Part shown: piece by piece, positions 43,608 to 53,252 of the stretch | How positions within the stretch are numbered: position 1 is the first letter of the stretch | Layout: each line of letters opens with the position of its first letter | Assembly: GCA_020633975.1 (NCBI GenBank) | Contig: JACKCR010000006.1 | Coordinates: 124,001-188,000, forward strand | Length of the DNA: 64,000 nucleotides | Direction: 5' to 3' | Source: Candidatus Eiseniibacteriota bacterium | GTDB taxonomy: Bacteria > Eisenbacteria > RBG-16-71-46 > CAIMUX01 | Notes under the pieces: model-generated | Databases searched by the model: none | Told to the model about the DNA's origin: nothing | What the model saw: only the letters and a program-made list of their open reading frames with translations | Translations under genes and position numbers: made by a program

Positions 43608-44987
43608 GTGAAAGGGACGATTCTCCTCGTAGACGACGAAGCCTACGTCCGCGACGCACTGGCCGCGGTGCTCGAACGTCGCGACTTCGTCGTGCGGACG
43701 GGCGCATCGGCCGAGGATGCACTGGCGGATCACGCACTCGACGGGGTCGACGTCGTCATTACCGATCTCAAGATGCCGGGGATGGACGGGCTCGAACTCC
43801 TCGAGGAGCTCACCACGCGCGCTCCCAACACACCCGTGATCATCATCACCGGGCACGGCAGCGTCGTCTCGGCGGTCGAGTGTCTCAAGGCGGGCGCCTT
43901 CGACTTCGTGCAGAAGCCGATGGAGCCCGGGGCTCTTGCTCTCCTTGCGGAGCGAGCCGTCGCGGAGTCCGCGATGAGGCGGGAGCTGGCCTACCATCGG
44001 TCGCTACAGGCGCGCACGCCCGCAGGCGGCGAGGTGGACGAGCCGGTCGGAGCGAGTGCGGCTTGGAAGCGCGTCGTCGAGATGGCGACGCGGGTCGCGC
44101 CCGCAGATACGAGCGTCCTCCTCGTCGGTGAATCCGGCACCGGGAAGGAAGAGCTGGCCAAGCTGATCCATCGGCGATCGACTCGCGCGAAGCGGCCGTT
44201 CGTTCCCGTCAACTGTGGCGCCATTCCGGATGAACTCTTCGAGAGCGAGTTCTTCGGGCACAAGCGGGGCTCCTTTCCGGGGGCGACCGAGGATCGCGAT
44301 GGAAGGTTCCGTGTCGCCCACGAAGGCACGCTCTTCCTCGACGAAGTGTGCTGCCTCCCCGAACCGTCGCAGGCGAAGGTGCTTCGTGTACTCCAGGACG
44401 GTGTCTTCGAACGGATGGGGGAGACGCGCCCGACGGTCGTCGACGTGCGTCTCGTCGCGGCGACCAACTCTGACCTCGAGTCCGAGGTGAAGGCAGGCCG
44501 GTTTCGGAAGGACCTCTACTACCGGATCGCGGTGCTCGTGATCGAAGTCCCTCCGCTCCGCGAACGGGTGGAGGATGTCGATCTCCTCGCGAGCCGGTTT
44601 CTCGAGCGGTTCGCAGCCAAGTTCGGCAAGGCGTTCCGCGGGATCGATCCGTCGGCATTGAATCTCCTCCGCGCCTATCCTTGGCCCGGTAACGTTCGCG
44701 AGCTGAGGAACGTGATGGAGAGAGCGGTCATCCTGGAAACCGGGAATGTGATCAGTCCGAAGAGTCTGCCTACGAACCTGGTCGAGACAGGGCGAGAGAT
44801 CGTCATCGAGCAAGAAGACCTCAATCTGCGTGACGGCCTCAAGCGGAGGGAACGTCAGCTTCTGGAAGCCGCGTTGGAGCGTGCCGGTGGCGTGCGGCGC
44901 GAAGCAGCGCGGCTCCTCGGAATCGACGAGCGGAACCTCTCGTACTTCCTCAAGAAGCACGACTGGGGCGAGGGGGAAGGCTCTTGA
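43608..44987 (+). CDS. NtrC-type AAA+ response regulator with altered GAFTGA loop
   Basis: This 459-residue protein has a receiver (LLVDDEAY, phospho-acceptor Asp in VITDLKMPGMDG, Lys in FVQKP), an AAA+ domain (Walker A GESGTGKE, Walker B GTLFLDEV, arginine-finger region FRKDLYYRI) and a Fis-type helix-turn-helix (RREAARLLGIDERNLSYFL). The sigma54-contact loop reads GSFPGA instead of GAFTGA. Known members lacking GAFTGA act without sigma54, so activation through sigma70 or repression is possible (inference). GTG 43608 has AAAAGGAG at 5 bp. It is co-transcribed with the kinase upstream; its TGA overlaps the TTG of the following lipoprotein gene by four bases. Confidence 0.92.
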   Translation: MKGTILLVDDEAYVRDALAAVLERRDFVVRTGASAEDALADHALDGVDVVITDLKMPGMDGLELLEELTTRAPNTPVIIITGHGSVVSAVECLKAGAFDFVQKPMEPGALALLAERAVAESAMRRELAYHRSLQARTPAGGEVDEPVGASAAWKRVVEMATRVAPADTSVLLVGESGTGKEELAKLIHRRSTRAKRPFVPVNCGAIPDELFESEFFGHKRGSFPGATEDRDGRFRVAHEGTLFLDEVCCLPEPSQAKVLRVLQDGVFERMGETRPTVVDVRLVAATNSDLESEVKAGRFRKDLYYRIAVLVIEVPPLRERVEDVDLLASRFLERFAAKFGKAFRGIDPSALNLLRAYPWPGNVRELRNVMERAVILETGNVISPKSLPTNLVETGREIVIEQEDLNLRDGLKRRERQLLEAALERAGGVRREAARLLGIDERNLSYFLKKHDWGEGEGS

Positions 44988-46852
44988 ACTCGGATGCGCT
45001 CAGACGTTGGATTGCGGCAGGAAACCTCGCAAACTGCGCGCGACCCTCGTTCGCGAACGGTCGCCTCGCGGCGCAAGCGCGAGCCTCGGTGCGCGAGGCA
45101 GTCGCCGCCGTCGTCTTCGTGCCGTTCCTCGTAGCGGCGCTGGCCGGATGCGAAGCTCGCGACGACGAAGTGCCGGAGTCGCCTGCGGAGGAAGCTCGCC
45201 TCCACTGTTCGTTCGTCGACATCACGACTGGGTCCGGGATCGACTACGTCCATATGAACTCCGCGTCTCCGGAACGGCTCTTGCCGGAAACGATGGGGGC
45301 AGGCGCTGCGTTCTTCGACTACGACCGGGACGGCCTCCCGGATCTCTACCTCGTCGGCGGTGGGGTGATCCCTGGCGCCTCGCCGCGCGGAGATGCATCG
45401 GGCTCTGACTCGGGGGCCGGCGCTCAGGAATCGGCACGACGCAACGAACGGTCCACCGGTGCGCTCTACCGAAACCTCGGTGGGGGGCGTTTCGAAGACG
45501 TCACCCAGGCGAGCGGCCTCGCACACTCCTTCTATGGAATGGGCGCCGCGGTCGGCGACATCGACGGGGACGGCTGGCTCGACCTCATCGTCACCGCACT
45601 CGGGAAGGATCACCTCTACCGCAATCGCGGCGACGGCACATTCGAAGACGTGTCCGCGAAGTGGGGACTCCCCGACACCGGATTCACGACCAGTGCTGCG
45701 TTCGTCGACTACGATCGCGACGGCCGTCTCGACCTCTTCCTCTGTCGCTATGTCGAGTGGAGCCCGGAGAGTGACATCGAGTGCCGTCCGGACGGGATCC
45801 ACCGGATCTACTGCACGCCCGAAGCGTATCCTGCCACCTCGAATCTCCTCTTCCGGAACACGGGAGACGGATTCGAAGACGTGAGTCACCGATCCGGCAT
45901 CGACTCCGCACTCGGAAAGGCACTCGGCGTCGTCCCGATCGATCATGACGGAGACGGCTGGGCGGATCTCGTCGTGGCGAACGACACGGTGCGGAACTTC
46001 CTCTTCCGCAACCGAGGAGACGGCACGTTCGAGGAGATCGGTGCGATTGTCGGGATCGCGTACAGCGAGAGCGGCGCTCCTCGGGGTGGCATGGGAATCG
46101 ATGCGGGGGATCTCGACGAGGACGGCTACACCGACGTCGTCGTGACGAACTTCACGCACGAAATGGTCGCGCTCTTCCGCGGAAGCAGCACCGGACGGTA
46201 CCTGGACGACGCGCCTCATCTCGGACTGGGTTTCCCGACGCTTCTCACCCTCGGCTTCGGAGTGCTCGTCGAGGACTTCGATCTGGACGGTGCACTCGAC
46301 GTCCTGATCGCGAACGGTCACATCGAACCCGACATCGCCGAGATCCAACGTGGGCAGAGCTACGCGCAGAAGCCACAGCTCTTCTATGGCGACGGAGACG
46401 GACACCTCACCCCGGACGAAGGAACAGACACGTTCCCAGAGCCACTGGTCGGACGAGGACTCGCCGCGGCGGACATCGACGCGGACGGAGATCTCGACGT
46501 CCTCTTTACGCAGAACGGCCGCGGGGTTCGGCTCTACCGGAACGATTCGCCTCCGCATCACTGGCTGCGCGTCGGCCTCGTCAGCTCCGACACCGCCGCA
46601 CCTGTGGCCACGTACGGGGCCACGGTGGAGGTGACGGCGGGCGGAGAGGCGTCGCGAAAGGCGTTGGTCTCGGGTCGATCGTATCTATCCGCGAGCGAGC
46701 CGGTGCTCACGTTCGGACTCGGTGCTGACGCGACCCTCGATAGCGTCGTCGTCGTCTGGCCTGACGGTACCCGGACCCGCGCAGACGGCGCGTCCGTCGA
46801 CCGCGTCCTCGTCGTAGACCGCGTCGTCTCCGCCCAAGAGGCCGACCGTTAG
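44984..46852 (+). CDS. CRTAC1-family FG-GAP repeat lipoprotein
   Basis: This 622-residue protein has a lipobox (VAALAGCEA) near residue 56. About seven VCBS/FG-GAP repeats follow, with Asp-rich calcium loops such as FDYDRDGLPDLYL, GDIDGDGWLDLIV and DFDLDGALDVLI. A C-terminal ASPIC/UnbV domain (WLRVGLVSSD, then FGLGADATLDSVVVVWPDGT) completes it. Such proteins are surface or periplasmic calcium-binding beta-propellers of unclear role. Start TTG 44984 overlaps the regulator stop (TTGA), so it is translationally coupled to the two-component system and may be its target or sensory partner (inference). Confidence 0.88.
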   Translation: MNSDALRRWIAAGNLANCARPSFANGRLAAQARASVREAVAAVVFVPFLVAALAGCEARDDEVPESPAEEARLHCSFVDITTGSGIDYVHMNSASPERLLPETMGAGAAFFDYDRDGLPDLYLVGGGVIPGASPRGDASGSDSGAGAQESARRNERSTGALYRNLGGGRFEDVTQASGLAHSFYGMGAAVGDIDGDGWLDLIVTALGKDHLYRNRGDGTFEDVSAKWGLPDTGFTTSAAFVDYDRDGRLDLFLCRYVEWSPESDIECRPDGIHRIYCTPEAYPATSNLLFRNTGDGFEDVSHRSGIDSALGKALGVVPIDHDGDGWADLVVANDTVRNFLFRNRGDGTFEEIGAIVGIAYSESGAPRGGMGIDAGDLDEDGYTDVVVTNFTHEMVALFRGSSTGRYLDDAPHLGLGFPTLLTLGFGVLVEDFDLDGALDVLIANGHIEPDIAEIQRGQSYAQKPQLFYGDGDGHLTPDEGTDTFPEPLVGRGLAAADIDADGDLDVLFTQNGRGVRLYRNDSPPHHWLRVGLVSSDTAAPVATYGATVEVTAGGEASRKALVSGRSYLSASEPVLTFGLGADATLDSVVVVWPDGTRTRADGASVDRVLVVDRVVSAQEADR

Positions 46853-46946
46853 CCGCTCAGCCCGCAGCACAAGCGAGAACACGCCTCCCTAGCGAGTTCG
46901 CGTTGCTACGCCCGTCTCACTCGCCGTGCGTCGCACTCGCCGCATG

Positions 46947-48461
46947 TCAGCGAACCGTCACCGCGTGGGTCGAAGTGGCGATGTCCGATTGGAGACGGAG
47001 GAAGATCCGTCCACTCGGCAGTCGGGTTCCGAACGCTTCCTCGAGATCGAGCGGGACTCGGTTCTGTCCCGACCTGCCGCTGAGCGCCAATTGGCCGATC
47101 CGTCGACCGGCCGGAGTGAAGCCGTCGATCACGACCGTTCCCGGGCGCGGAAGTTGGAACTCCAAGACGAGGTGTCCGTCCGACACCGTCGGATAGGCGT
47201 GGAACTCGAGGGGATCGACGCCAGGGGGCGTGTCGCCACCGGGGGAGCTGTCGTCTCCGGGAGATCCATGGCCGACGGGAGAGCTGCCGCCGCCCGAGTC
47301 GTCGGGGATCCCACTCACACTCTGGAAGCCGATCTGTCCGCGAATCTCTCCGAACAGGTACTGCTCGGTGTGTACGTTCAGGTAGTAGTCCCCGTTCTCC
47401 ATCGTCGCGATCTGGGCCGGGGTCGTGGCGAAGTCACGGACGACACGTCCGTCGAACGCTCCGAGGTCGAAGCGGATCGGACCGTCGACGCCCGGCGGCG
47501 CTTCGTGGATGTGACAGCCGATGACGGGCGAGGTGAGTCCGTGCGTTTCGAGGTCCACGTGGATGCGGGAACCATCCGGCCAAGCATAGACCTGTGCGAA
47601 TCCGACACCGTCCGACTCGACCGGGTTCACGCACTGCGATGGGTCGAGCGGGGCCTCGAACACACCCGCGTCGACTACCGACACCTGTCCGCGGATCTCA
47701 CCGACGGGATAGGGCGTGGTGTGGATGGCGAGGTAGATGTTCCCGTCCCGCATCGGCCCGATCAGGGTCGGTTGGACGGGAATGTCGACTGCGAGTGAGT
47801 CCTCGAAGATCCCGAGGTTCGCGAGCATCGGTCCGTTCGATCCGGGTGCCCCGAGATGGAGGTGACACCCGATCATCTCGTTGACCAGGTTCTCCACCTT
47901 CACTTGGACGTGGAGCTGGTCCTCTCCGGAAGTGAGGTAGGCCCGCATCTTCGCCGTGGCGTCGGACTCGACGGGAGGAACCATCTGCGTTCCGTCCGCG
48001 TCTGCTTCGAAGACGCGTGGCTCGAGTCCGCCGGTCACGAGGACGGTGCCTCTCATGTCCTGGAACTCGCAATGAGGGACGCAGAAGTACTCGATCAGCC
48101 CCGGATCGTCGAAGACGTACCGGAACGTCGGATGTGTGCCGTCGAGGAACGCGTGGAAGAGCGGGTCATCGACCGTACAGTCTTCTCCCTCTGTCACCGT
48201 GTGGGTCCCGAAGTCCCAGATCCATTGCACGGTGTCTCCCGGCGCGATCGTGATGTCGCGCGGGATGAACTCGAACGTCGTTCCGATCACGTCGTGCCGT
48301 TCGGCTGCGCGAGCGACAGGAGCCACGCACATCGCGAGGAGCACGAGCAGCATCACCATCGAGGCGCGAGACCCGTTCCGGTCGGCGCGACATCTCGTCT
48401 CCCGTTCGGAAAATGGGGACGACTCGAGACCGGGCGGGTCGAATGGAATCTTGTTCGTCAT
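46947..48461 (-). CDS. Cupredoxin-CHRD secreted protein with C-terminal sorting domain
   Basis: About 504 residues with a signal peptide (hydrophobic core about 35-52). The first domain is plastocyanin-like with a type I copper set: His87 (FGTHTVTEG), Cys127, His130 and Met136 (FCVPHCEFQDM). Two CHRD domains follow (about 160-270 and 290-400), each ending in the motif YL-x-I/V-HT...GEIRGQ. After a Pro/Gly/Ser linker, the last 85 residues form a degenerate FlgD/type IX-like sorting domain. It may bind copper or act as an extracellular electron-transfer or adhesion protein. GGAGGACC precedes ATG 48461. It lies next to the LmbE-like gene (74 bp). Confidence 0.83.
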   Translation of the reverse strand: MTNKIPFDPPGLESSPFSERETRCRADRNGSRASMVMLLVLLAMCVAPVARAAERHDVIGTTFEFIPRDITIAPGDTVQWIWDFGTHTVTEGEDCTVDDPLFHAFLDGTHPTFRYVFDDPGLIEYFCVPHCEFQDMRGTVLVTGGLEPRVFEADADGTQMVPPVESDATAKMRAYLTSGEDQLHVQVKVENLVNEMIGCHLHLGAPGSNGPMLANLGIFEDSLAVDIPVQPTLIGPMRDGNIYLAIHTTPYPVGEIRGQVSVVDAGVFEAPLDPSQCVNPVESDGVGFAQVYAWPDGSRIHVDLETHGLTSPVIGCHIHEAPPGVDGPIRFDLGAFDGRVVRDFATTPAQIATMENGDYYLNVHTEQYLFGEIRGQIGFQSVSGIPDDSGGGSSPVGHGSPGDDSSPGGDTPPGVDPLEFHAYPTVSDGHLVLEFQLPRPGTVVIDGFTPAGRRIGQLALSGRSGQNRVPLDLEEAFGTRLPSGRIFLRLQSDIATSTHAVTVR

Positions 48462-48535
48462 CGGGTGGTCCTCCACGTCATTCAACCGGGTTCGAGGGCC
48501 GCGAACGGGCCGCCTCCCAACCAAGGCGCGGCCTG

Positions 48536-51313
48536 TCAGTGGTCTCCCAGGGCGATGAGATTGCTCAAGAGCCGGTAAGCGCCCGGAACCGCGGCCGGGA
48601 GCTGCCTGAACAGGCCGACTCCGATGTAGACCCAGTGTCCCTTGCCCACCTTTGCGTCGACGAGGGCTCCGCCTTTCGGTCCGGCGTTGTAGGGCCATGG
48701 GTCTTCCAGAGTCAGCAGGTCGAGATAGCGGTCGTCGGCGAAGTCGAGGAAATACAACCCACGTTCCTGAACCCATCCGTCCCAGTCTTCCGCTCCGATC
48801 TCGTTCGGATGGTGGAAGACGGGGTGCTTCGGGTAGTTCACCTTCACCGGGGAGTCCTCCACGGTGACACGGCGGCGACCGACCAGCGTCCCGGGGTAGG
48901 GGGCGAAGGGGCTCGACTCGGTTTCGCCGGCGTTGAACTCGAACTTGTTGTATTGGGTGAGCAACACGCCACCCTCCTCCACCCAGCGCATCAGTCTGGG
49001 TTGGGCGGCGGCGAGGTCGTCACGCACCTTGTACGCGCGGACCCCGGTGACGATGACGTCGAACTGATCGAGGTCGCCTTGAAGAAGCGCAGACTCGTCG
49101 AGGCGCGTGACTTCGTACCCGAGCGCTTCGATGGCGGACGCCGTCTGGTCACCCGATCCGTCGACGAACCCGATCCGGAGCCCGGGCACGACCTGCAGGT
49201 CCACCGGGACGAGCTTCGCGGTGGCGGGCGTCATGAGTGCCGTCGGGCGCACGTGGTCGTACTCGACTCGCTGATACCCTTCCGAACTCACCGCGCCGGA
49301 GTCCAGATGCCGTGCGCTGGCCCGAACCGTGAGGGCCCCCCGCTCACCGTCTGCCTCGCCGCCCGCCGTTGGATTCCTCGAGCCCTTGCCATCAGAAGTC
49401 CGACCGGTGGCCGGCGCGAAGGAGGTGAGCAGGAACGTGACCGGAACCTCGATCTCCGGTCGCAGATCGACCGTCTCGTGATCAGGGTTCGCAGTCCAAC
49501 CGTCCGGCAGCTCGAGGCGCACGTCCACCTTGCCGCCGTGGAGAGAGGAGACGAGCCAGGTGCATTCGGTTGCTTGGCCGCCGAGCACCGGAACCCGCTC
49601 CGTGAACGCGCGCACGCTCGGCTCCGGCACGATGTGCATGTCGGCGAAGACGAGGCGAGGGTGATCCGGGTCGACCTCTTGGTGGAGGACACGAAGCGGT
49701 GCGAGTTCGACTCGAGTCGAGTCCAGGACGAGAGCGGGCTCTACGAAGAACGCGGACCAGTGGGGCGACCCGAAGCTGCCCACCGGATCGTCGATTCCCT
49801 GTCCTGGACGAGGAACGGGAGTGGGAAGCGTCGATGCCGCCATCGACGGGATCTGGAGCGCGAACTCCACTTCGGAAGGCACGTCCGGACGCAGGTCGAC
49901 GGTGTGAGGAGCGATGTTCCACGCCGTGGGGAGGAATTCGAGGTGGGCGGGACGAGTTCCGGCGGATCTCACCTGGAACGTGACGCTGTCGCCCGCCGCG
50001 AGGTAGCGGCGGTCGCCCCGCGCGTGAATCGTGAGTCCGTGCGCGGCGGCGATGGCGGAGGCGACCCGCTCTCGCAAGTTCTCGCGATCGCGTCGCGCGT
50101 CGGCATCGGAGGACGATCGGGACGTCTCGGGGGAGTGCGTGTCGACCGCGGTCTCACCGAGACTGCCGGCGTCGAGGATGCGGTAGAGTGCGAGCAGTTC
50201 GTCGATCCCGGCGTCGTCATCGCCGCGAGCGAACGCTGCCCGGATGCGGGACGCGAGCGCAGGAAGGGATCCCTCGATGTCCCCGCTCTGTCCTGAGTCT
50301 GTCGCTTCGGAACCCAGGAACATCACTCGCGTCTCGCGCTGCTGCCGGCCCGTCAAGGATGCATCGGTGGCGCCGCCGAGCGTCGTTCCCGCCGGCACCT
50401 CTCTCCACTTGGACCGATCCTCCGCGAGCGGCGCGTGGAGCTGCGCCATCCCCTGGCACTGGTGAGACTGCCGCGCGCGGAGCCCGAACTCCTCGTAGGT
50501 TGCACCCAGCACCGCATCGTAGATGCCGAGATCGACGTCGACGTCGACCGGGCCGCCGTCGTCGACCCAGAGCTGCTGGTAGAGGTGCTCCGTGACGTGG
50601 GGCGTGCCGAGCTCCCTCCACTCCGTGGTCGCTGCGATCTCGCGCGCGCGGGCGGCGAGCCTGGCACTCGCCTGGTGATGCTGCCCGCCGCCGTCCCCAA
50701 AGGACTGCATCGTCAGGATGACGTCCGGGCGGTAGTCGCGGATCTCCTTCACGATGTCGCGCAAGATCGCGTCCTCGTTCCAGAGCGCGAAGGTCTCTTC
50801 GGGCGAGAAGGAGTAACCGAACTCGAAGGCGCGACTGAATCGTTGCTCGTTGCCGAGCCATTCCGCGCTTCCCTCCAGCTCACGAGAACGGAGCACGCCG
50901 AGTGCGTCGAAGAGCTCGGTGCCGATCTCGTTCTGTCCGCCTTCTCCCCTCGTCAAAGTGAGCAGCCGGACGTCGATTCCTTCGCCGTAATGGAGACGAG
51001 CAAGGAGTCCAGAATCCTCGTCGTCGGGATGGGCGGTCACGTACAGAATGCGCGTGCTGGACTCGAGGTTCCGGAGCGCGAGTTCGAGCTGTCTTCCTGG
51101 ATCGACGGGTGGACCGAGAGGCTGGGCGTGCGCCGTCGAGCAGGCGGGCTGGATCAGACCGAAGCTCGCCGCCGACAACGCGAGCGTGGCGAAGACGGCC
51201 ACGGCGACGTTTCGTCCTGCCGTCCGCGCCGCAGGACGAAACCCGGAGACGAGGACGCTTGCGAGTTCTCGTATGTTCAGTTCCGAATGGAAGAGGGAGA
51301 CGAGGTAGAACAT
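48536..51313 (-). CDS. LmbE/PIG-L-family zinc deacetylase-like protein, secreted
   Basis: A 925-residue protein with a basic N-terminus and a signal-like helix (about 35-62). The PIG-L fold has AHPDDED (about 94-100), TRGEGGQNE, QSFGDGGGQHHQASA (zinc His) and a short insert. A long beta-rich C-terminal region contains a segment resembling a glutamine-amidotransferase-like or ThuA-like fold (VDGSGDQTASAIEALGYEVTRL, then FDVIVTGVRAY and GGVLLTQYNKFEF). LmbE enzymes remove acetyl groups from amino sugars or related glycosides; this size suggests a large extracellular glycan processor. ATG 51313 follows AGGAGG at 11 bp. It is divergent from the sodium/solute symporter gene, which may supply a related solute. 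Confidence 0.87.
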   Translation of the reverse strand: MFYLVSLFHSELNIRELASVLVSGFRPAARTAGRNVAVAVFATLALSAASFGLIQPACSTAHAQPLGPPVDPGRQLELALRNLESSTRILYVTAHPDDEDSGLLARLHYGEGIDVRLLTLTRGEGGQNEIGTELFDALGVLRSRELEGSAEWLGNEQRFSRAFEFGYSFSPEETFALWNEDAILRDIVKEIRDYRPDVILTMQSFGDGGGQHHQASARLAARAREIAATTEWRELGTPHVTEHLYQQLWVDDGGPVDVDVDLGIYDAVLGATYEEFGLRARQSHQCQGMAQLHAPLAEDRSKWREVPAGTTLGGATDASLTGRQQRETRVMFLGSEATDSGQSGDIEGSLPALASRIRAAFARGDDDAGIDELLALYRILDAGSLGETAVDTHSPETSRSSSDADARRDRENLRERVASAIAAAHGLTIHARGDRRYLAAGDSVTFQVRSAGTRPAHLEFLPTAWNIAPHTVDLRPDVPSEVEFALQIPSMAASTLPTPVPRPGQGIDDPVGSFGSPHWSAFFVEPALVLDSTRVELAPLRVLHQEVDPDHPRLVFADMHIVPEPSVRAFTERVPVLGGQATECTWLVSSLHGGKVDVRLELPDGWTANPDHETVDLRPEIEVPVTFLLTSFAPATGRTSDGKGSRNPTAGGEADGERGALTVRASARHLDSGAVSSEGYQRVEYDHVRPTALMTPATAKLVPVDLQVVPGLRIGFVDGSGDQTASAIEALGYEVTRLDESALLQGDLDQFDVIVTGVRAYKVRDDLAAAQPRLMRWVEEGGVLLTQYNKFEFNAGETESSPFAPYPGTLVGRRRVTVEDSPVKVNYPKHPVFHHPNEIGAEDWDGWVQERGLYFLDFADDRYLDLLTLEDPWPYNAGPKGGALVDAKVGKGHWVYIGVGLFRQLPAAVPGAYRLLSNLIALGDH

Positions 51314-51547
51314 GTCGTGAGGGACCTCCTAGCCTGGTATTGTCCCCTTCACGTCCGTTGCGATCCACCTTCGAGGAAAGAAACCGATCGGTCTCATTGC
51401 CGCTGCCCGTGCAACGTGCGAGCTGGCGCGACCGACCAGAACGATCAAGTAGTTCCTCGAGGCCGACGAGGCGGACGATGCCTACGAGCCCTACGAGAAC
51501 GATCGAGCGGCGAGACCGACGACACCGAAGAGGAGAGGCGCGACAAG
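51314..51547. other. Divergent intergenic region with a dyad
   Basis: No gene is seen in these 234 bp. The 10-bp palindrome ACCGATCGGT (51383-51392), with partly matching flanks over 51380-51395, is a plausible repressor operator between the LmbE-like gene and the symporter gene. Confidence 0.3.
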
Positions 51548-53239
51548 TTGCACTGGCTCGACTGGATCCTCTTCGTCGGTTTCCTCGCCTACATCGTCTG
51601 GGACGGGATCCGCAAGTCCGGTTCTCAGCACGGGTCCGAGGACTACTTCATGGCGGGTCGGTCCGTCCCGTGGTGGGCGGCGGGCCTCTCCATCATGGCG
51701 ACCCAAGCCTCCGCCATCACCATGATCGGGACGACGGGGCAGGGTTGGTCGGACGGACTCCGTTTCGTCCAGTTCTACTTCGCTCTGCCGATCGCCATGA
51801 TCCTGATCGCGATCTGGGTCGTTCCCGTCTACCACCGGCTCCGCGTTCACACGCCCTACGAGTATCTCGGGCACCGGTTCGACGAGAAGACCCGCGTTCT
51901 CTCCGCTCTCCTCTTCCTCGTCCTTCGCTGCGCCTCGGTGGGGTTCGTGATCTACACACCGTCGCTGGTGCTTTCGCGCGTCTTCCACCTTCCGATCTCG
52001 CTCACCATCCTCGCCATGGGTGGAGTCGCAGTCGTCTATACGAGCCTCGGTGGGCTCAGCGCAGTCATTTCGACGGACGTGAAGCAGATGACGGTGATGA
52101 CGCTCGGACTGATCGTCGCCGTCTTCGTCGCGGGGAGAGAGGTGTCAGGCCTGGTCGGGTGGGAGGGCGCGTACCACATTGCGGAGTCCGCTGGACGGCT
52201 TCACGCTGTCGACTGGAGCTGGAACCCGACCGAGAAGTACACGGTCTGGAGCAGTCTCATCGGCGGCCTCTTCCTCTTCCTCTCGTACTTCGGGACGGAC
52301 CAAAGTCAGGCGCAACGGCTCCTCGCCTCACGTTCCGTCCGAGACGCGCGTGGCGCGCTTCTCCTCAACGCGGTGTTCAAGGTCCCGTTCCAGTTTCTCG
52401 TTCTCTCCCTGGGCGTGCTCCTCTTCGTCTTCTATTCCGTCCAGGGAGCACCGATCGGGTTCGAGCCGAGTGCGCAGGACCCGAACAGCGTTCCGGCGCA
52501 GGCGAAGACGGAGTACGCGCAGATCGAGCAGGAGTACGCGTCCGTGCAGGAGCGGCTCGCTACTCGCGCGCACCGTCTCGCAGACACTGGCACCGCGAGT
52601 GCCGGGGATGTCGACGCCCTTCAGGCGGAGTTTCTCGAGACGCTGAAGGAGTCCGAGTCCCTTCGGGAAGAGGCGCGACGTCTTCGTGGTGGGCCGAAGG
52701 ATACGAACTACGTCTTCCTCGACTTCATCCTCACCCAGCTTCCGATGGGGATCGTCGGACTGCTCCTCGCTGCGATCTTCGCCGCGGCCCTTTCCAGCAT
52801 CGACTCGGAGATCAACTCGATGGCGACCGTCGCGGTGGTCGACCTCTTCGCACGCAACCGGATCCGGAGGGCGACGGAGAGAGGCGAGTCGATCCTCGAA
52901 GGGCGAGACCTCCTGACGAGTTCGCGCGTCGCGACCGTCCTGATCGGCGCCTTCGCGACCGCCTTTGCGCTCTACGTCGACGTCGTGGGCTCTCTCGTCG
53001 AAGTGGTGAACAAGTTCGGCTCCTACATCTACGGATCGCTTCTCGGCGCGTTCCTTCTCGCCTTTCTCGTGAAGCGTGCGAACGGGACGGGGGCGTTCGT
53101 AGGAATCCTGGTCGGGATGGTCGTGGTCGTGGCCGCCGCGCAGACTGGACTGGCGTTCCTCTACCTCAACACCCTAGGGACGGTCGTCGTGCTGCTGGTG
53201 GGGACGGTGGTCTCGTTGGCAGCGCCGAATCGAGTCTAG
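51548..53239 (+). CDS. Sodium/solute symporter (SSS family)
   Basis: About 563 residues with 13 predicted helices. SSS signatures are seen: DYFMAGRSVPWWAAGLSIMATQ near TM1-2, GGLSAVISTDVKQM, SYFGTDQSQAQRLLASRS and LLLAAIFAAALSSIDSEINS. A charged coiled-coil loop of about 65 residues (KTEYAQIEQEYASVQERL) sits between helices 7 and 8. Substrates in the family include sugars, proline, pantothenate and sialic acid; this one is undetermined. TTG 51548 is chosen because the first helix follows directly and AGGAG lies upstream; no ATG is available. The LmbE-like gene is divergent, suggesting linked glycan use. Confidence 0.87.
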   Translation: MHWLDWILFVGFLAYIVWDGIRKSGSQHGSEDYFMAGRSVPWWAAGLSIMATQASAITMIGTTGQGWSDGLRFVQFYFALPIAMILIAIWVVPVYHRLRVHTPYEYLGHRFDEKTRVLSALLFLVLRCASVGFVIYTPSLVLSRVFHLPISLTILAMGGVAVVYTSLGGLSAVISTDVKQMTVMTLGLIVAVFVAGREVSGLVGWEGAYHIAESAGRLHAVDWSWNPTEKYTVWSSLIGGLFLFLSYFGTDQSQAQRLLASRSVRDARGALLLNAVFKVPFQFLVLSLGVLLFVFYSVQGAPIGFEPSAQDPNSVPAQAKTEYAQIEQEYASVQERLATRAHRLADTGTASAGDVDALQAEFLETLKESESLREEARRLRGGPKDTNYVFLDFILTQLPMGIVGLLLAAIFAAALSSIDSEINSMATVAVVDLFARNRIRRATERGESILEGRDLLTSSRVATVLIGAFATAFALYVDVVGSLVEVVNKFGSYIYGSLLGAFLLAFLVKRANGTGAFVGILVGMVVVVAAAQTGLAFLYLNTLGTVVVLLVGTVVSLAAPNRV

Positions 53240-53252
53240 AGTTGGGGCTCTC

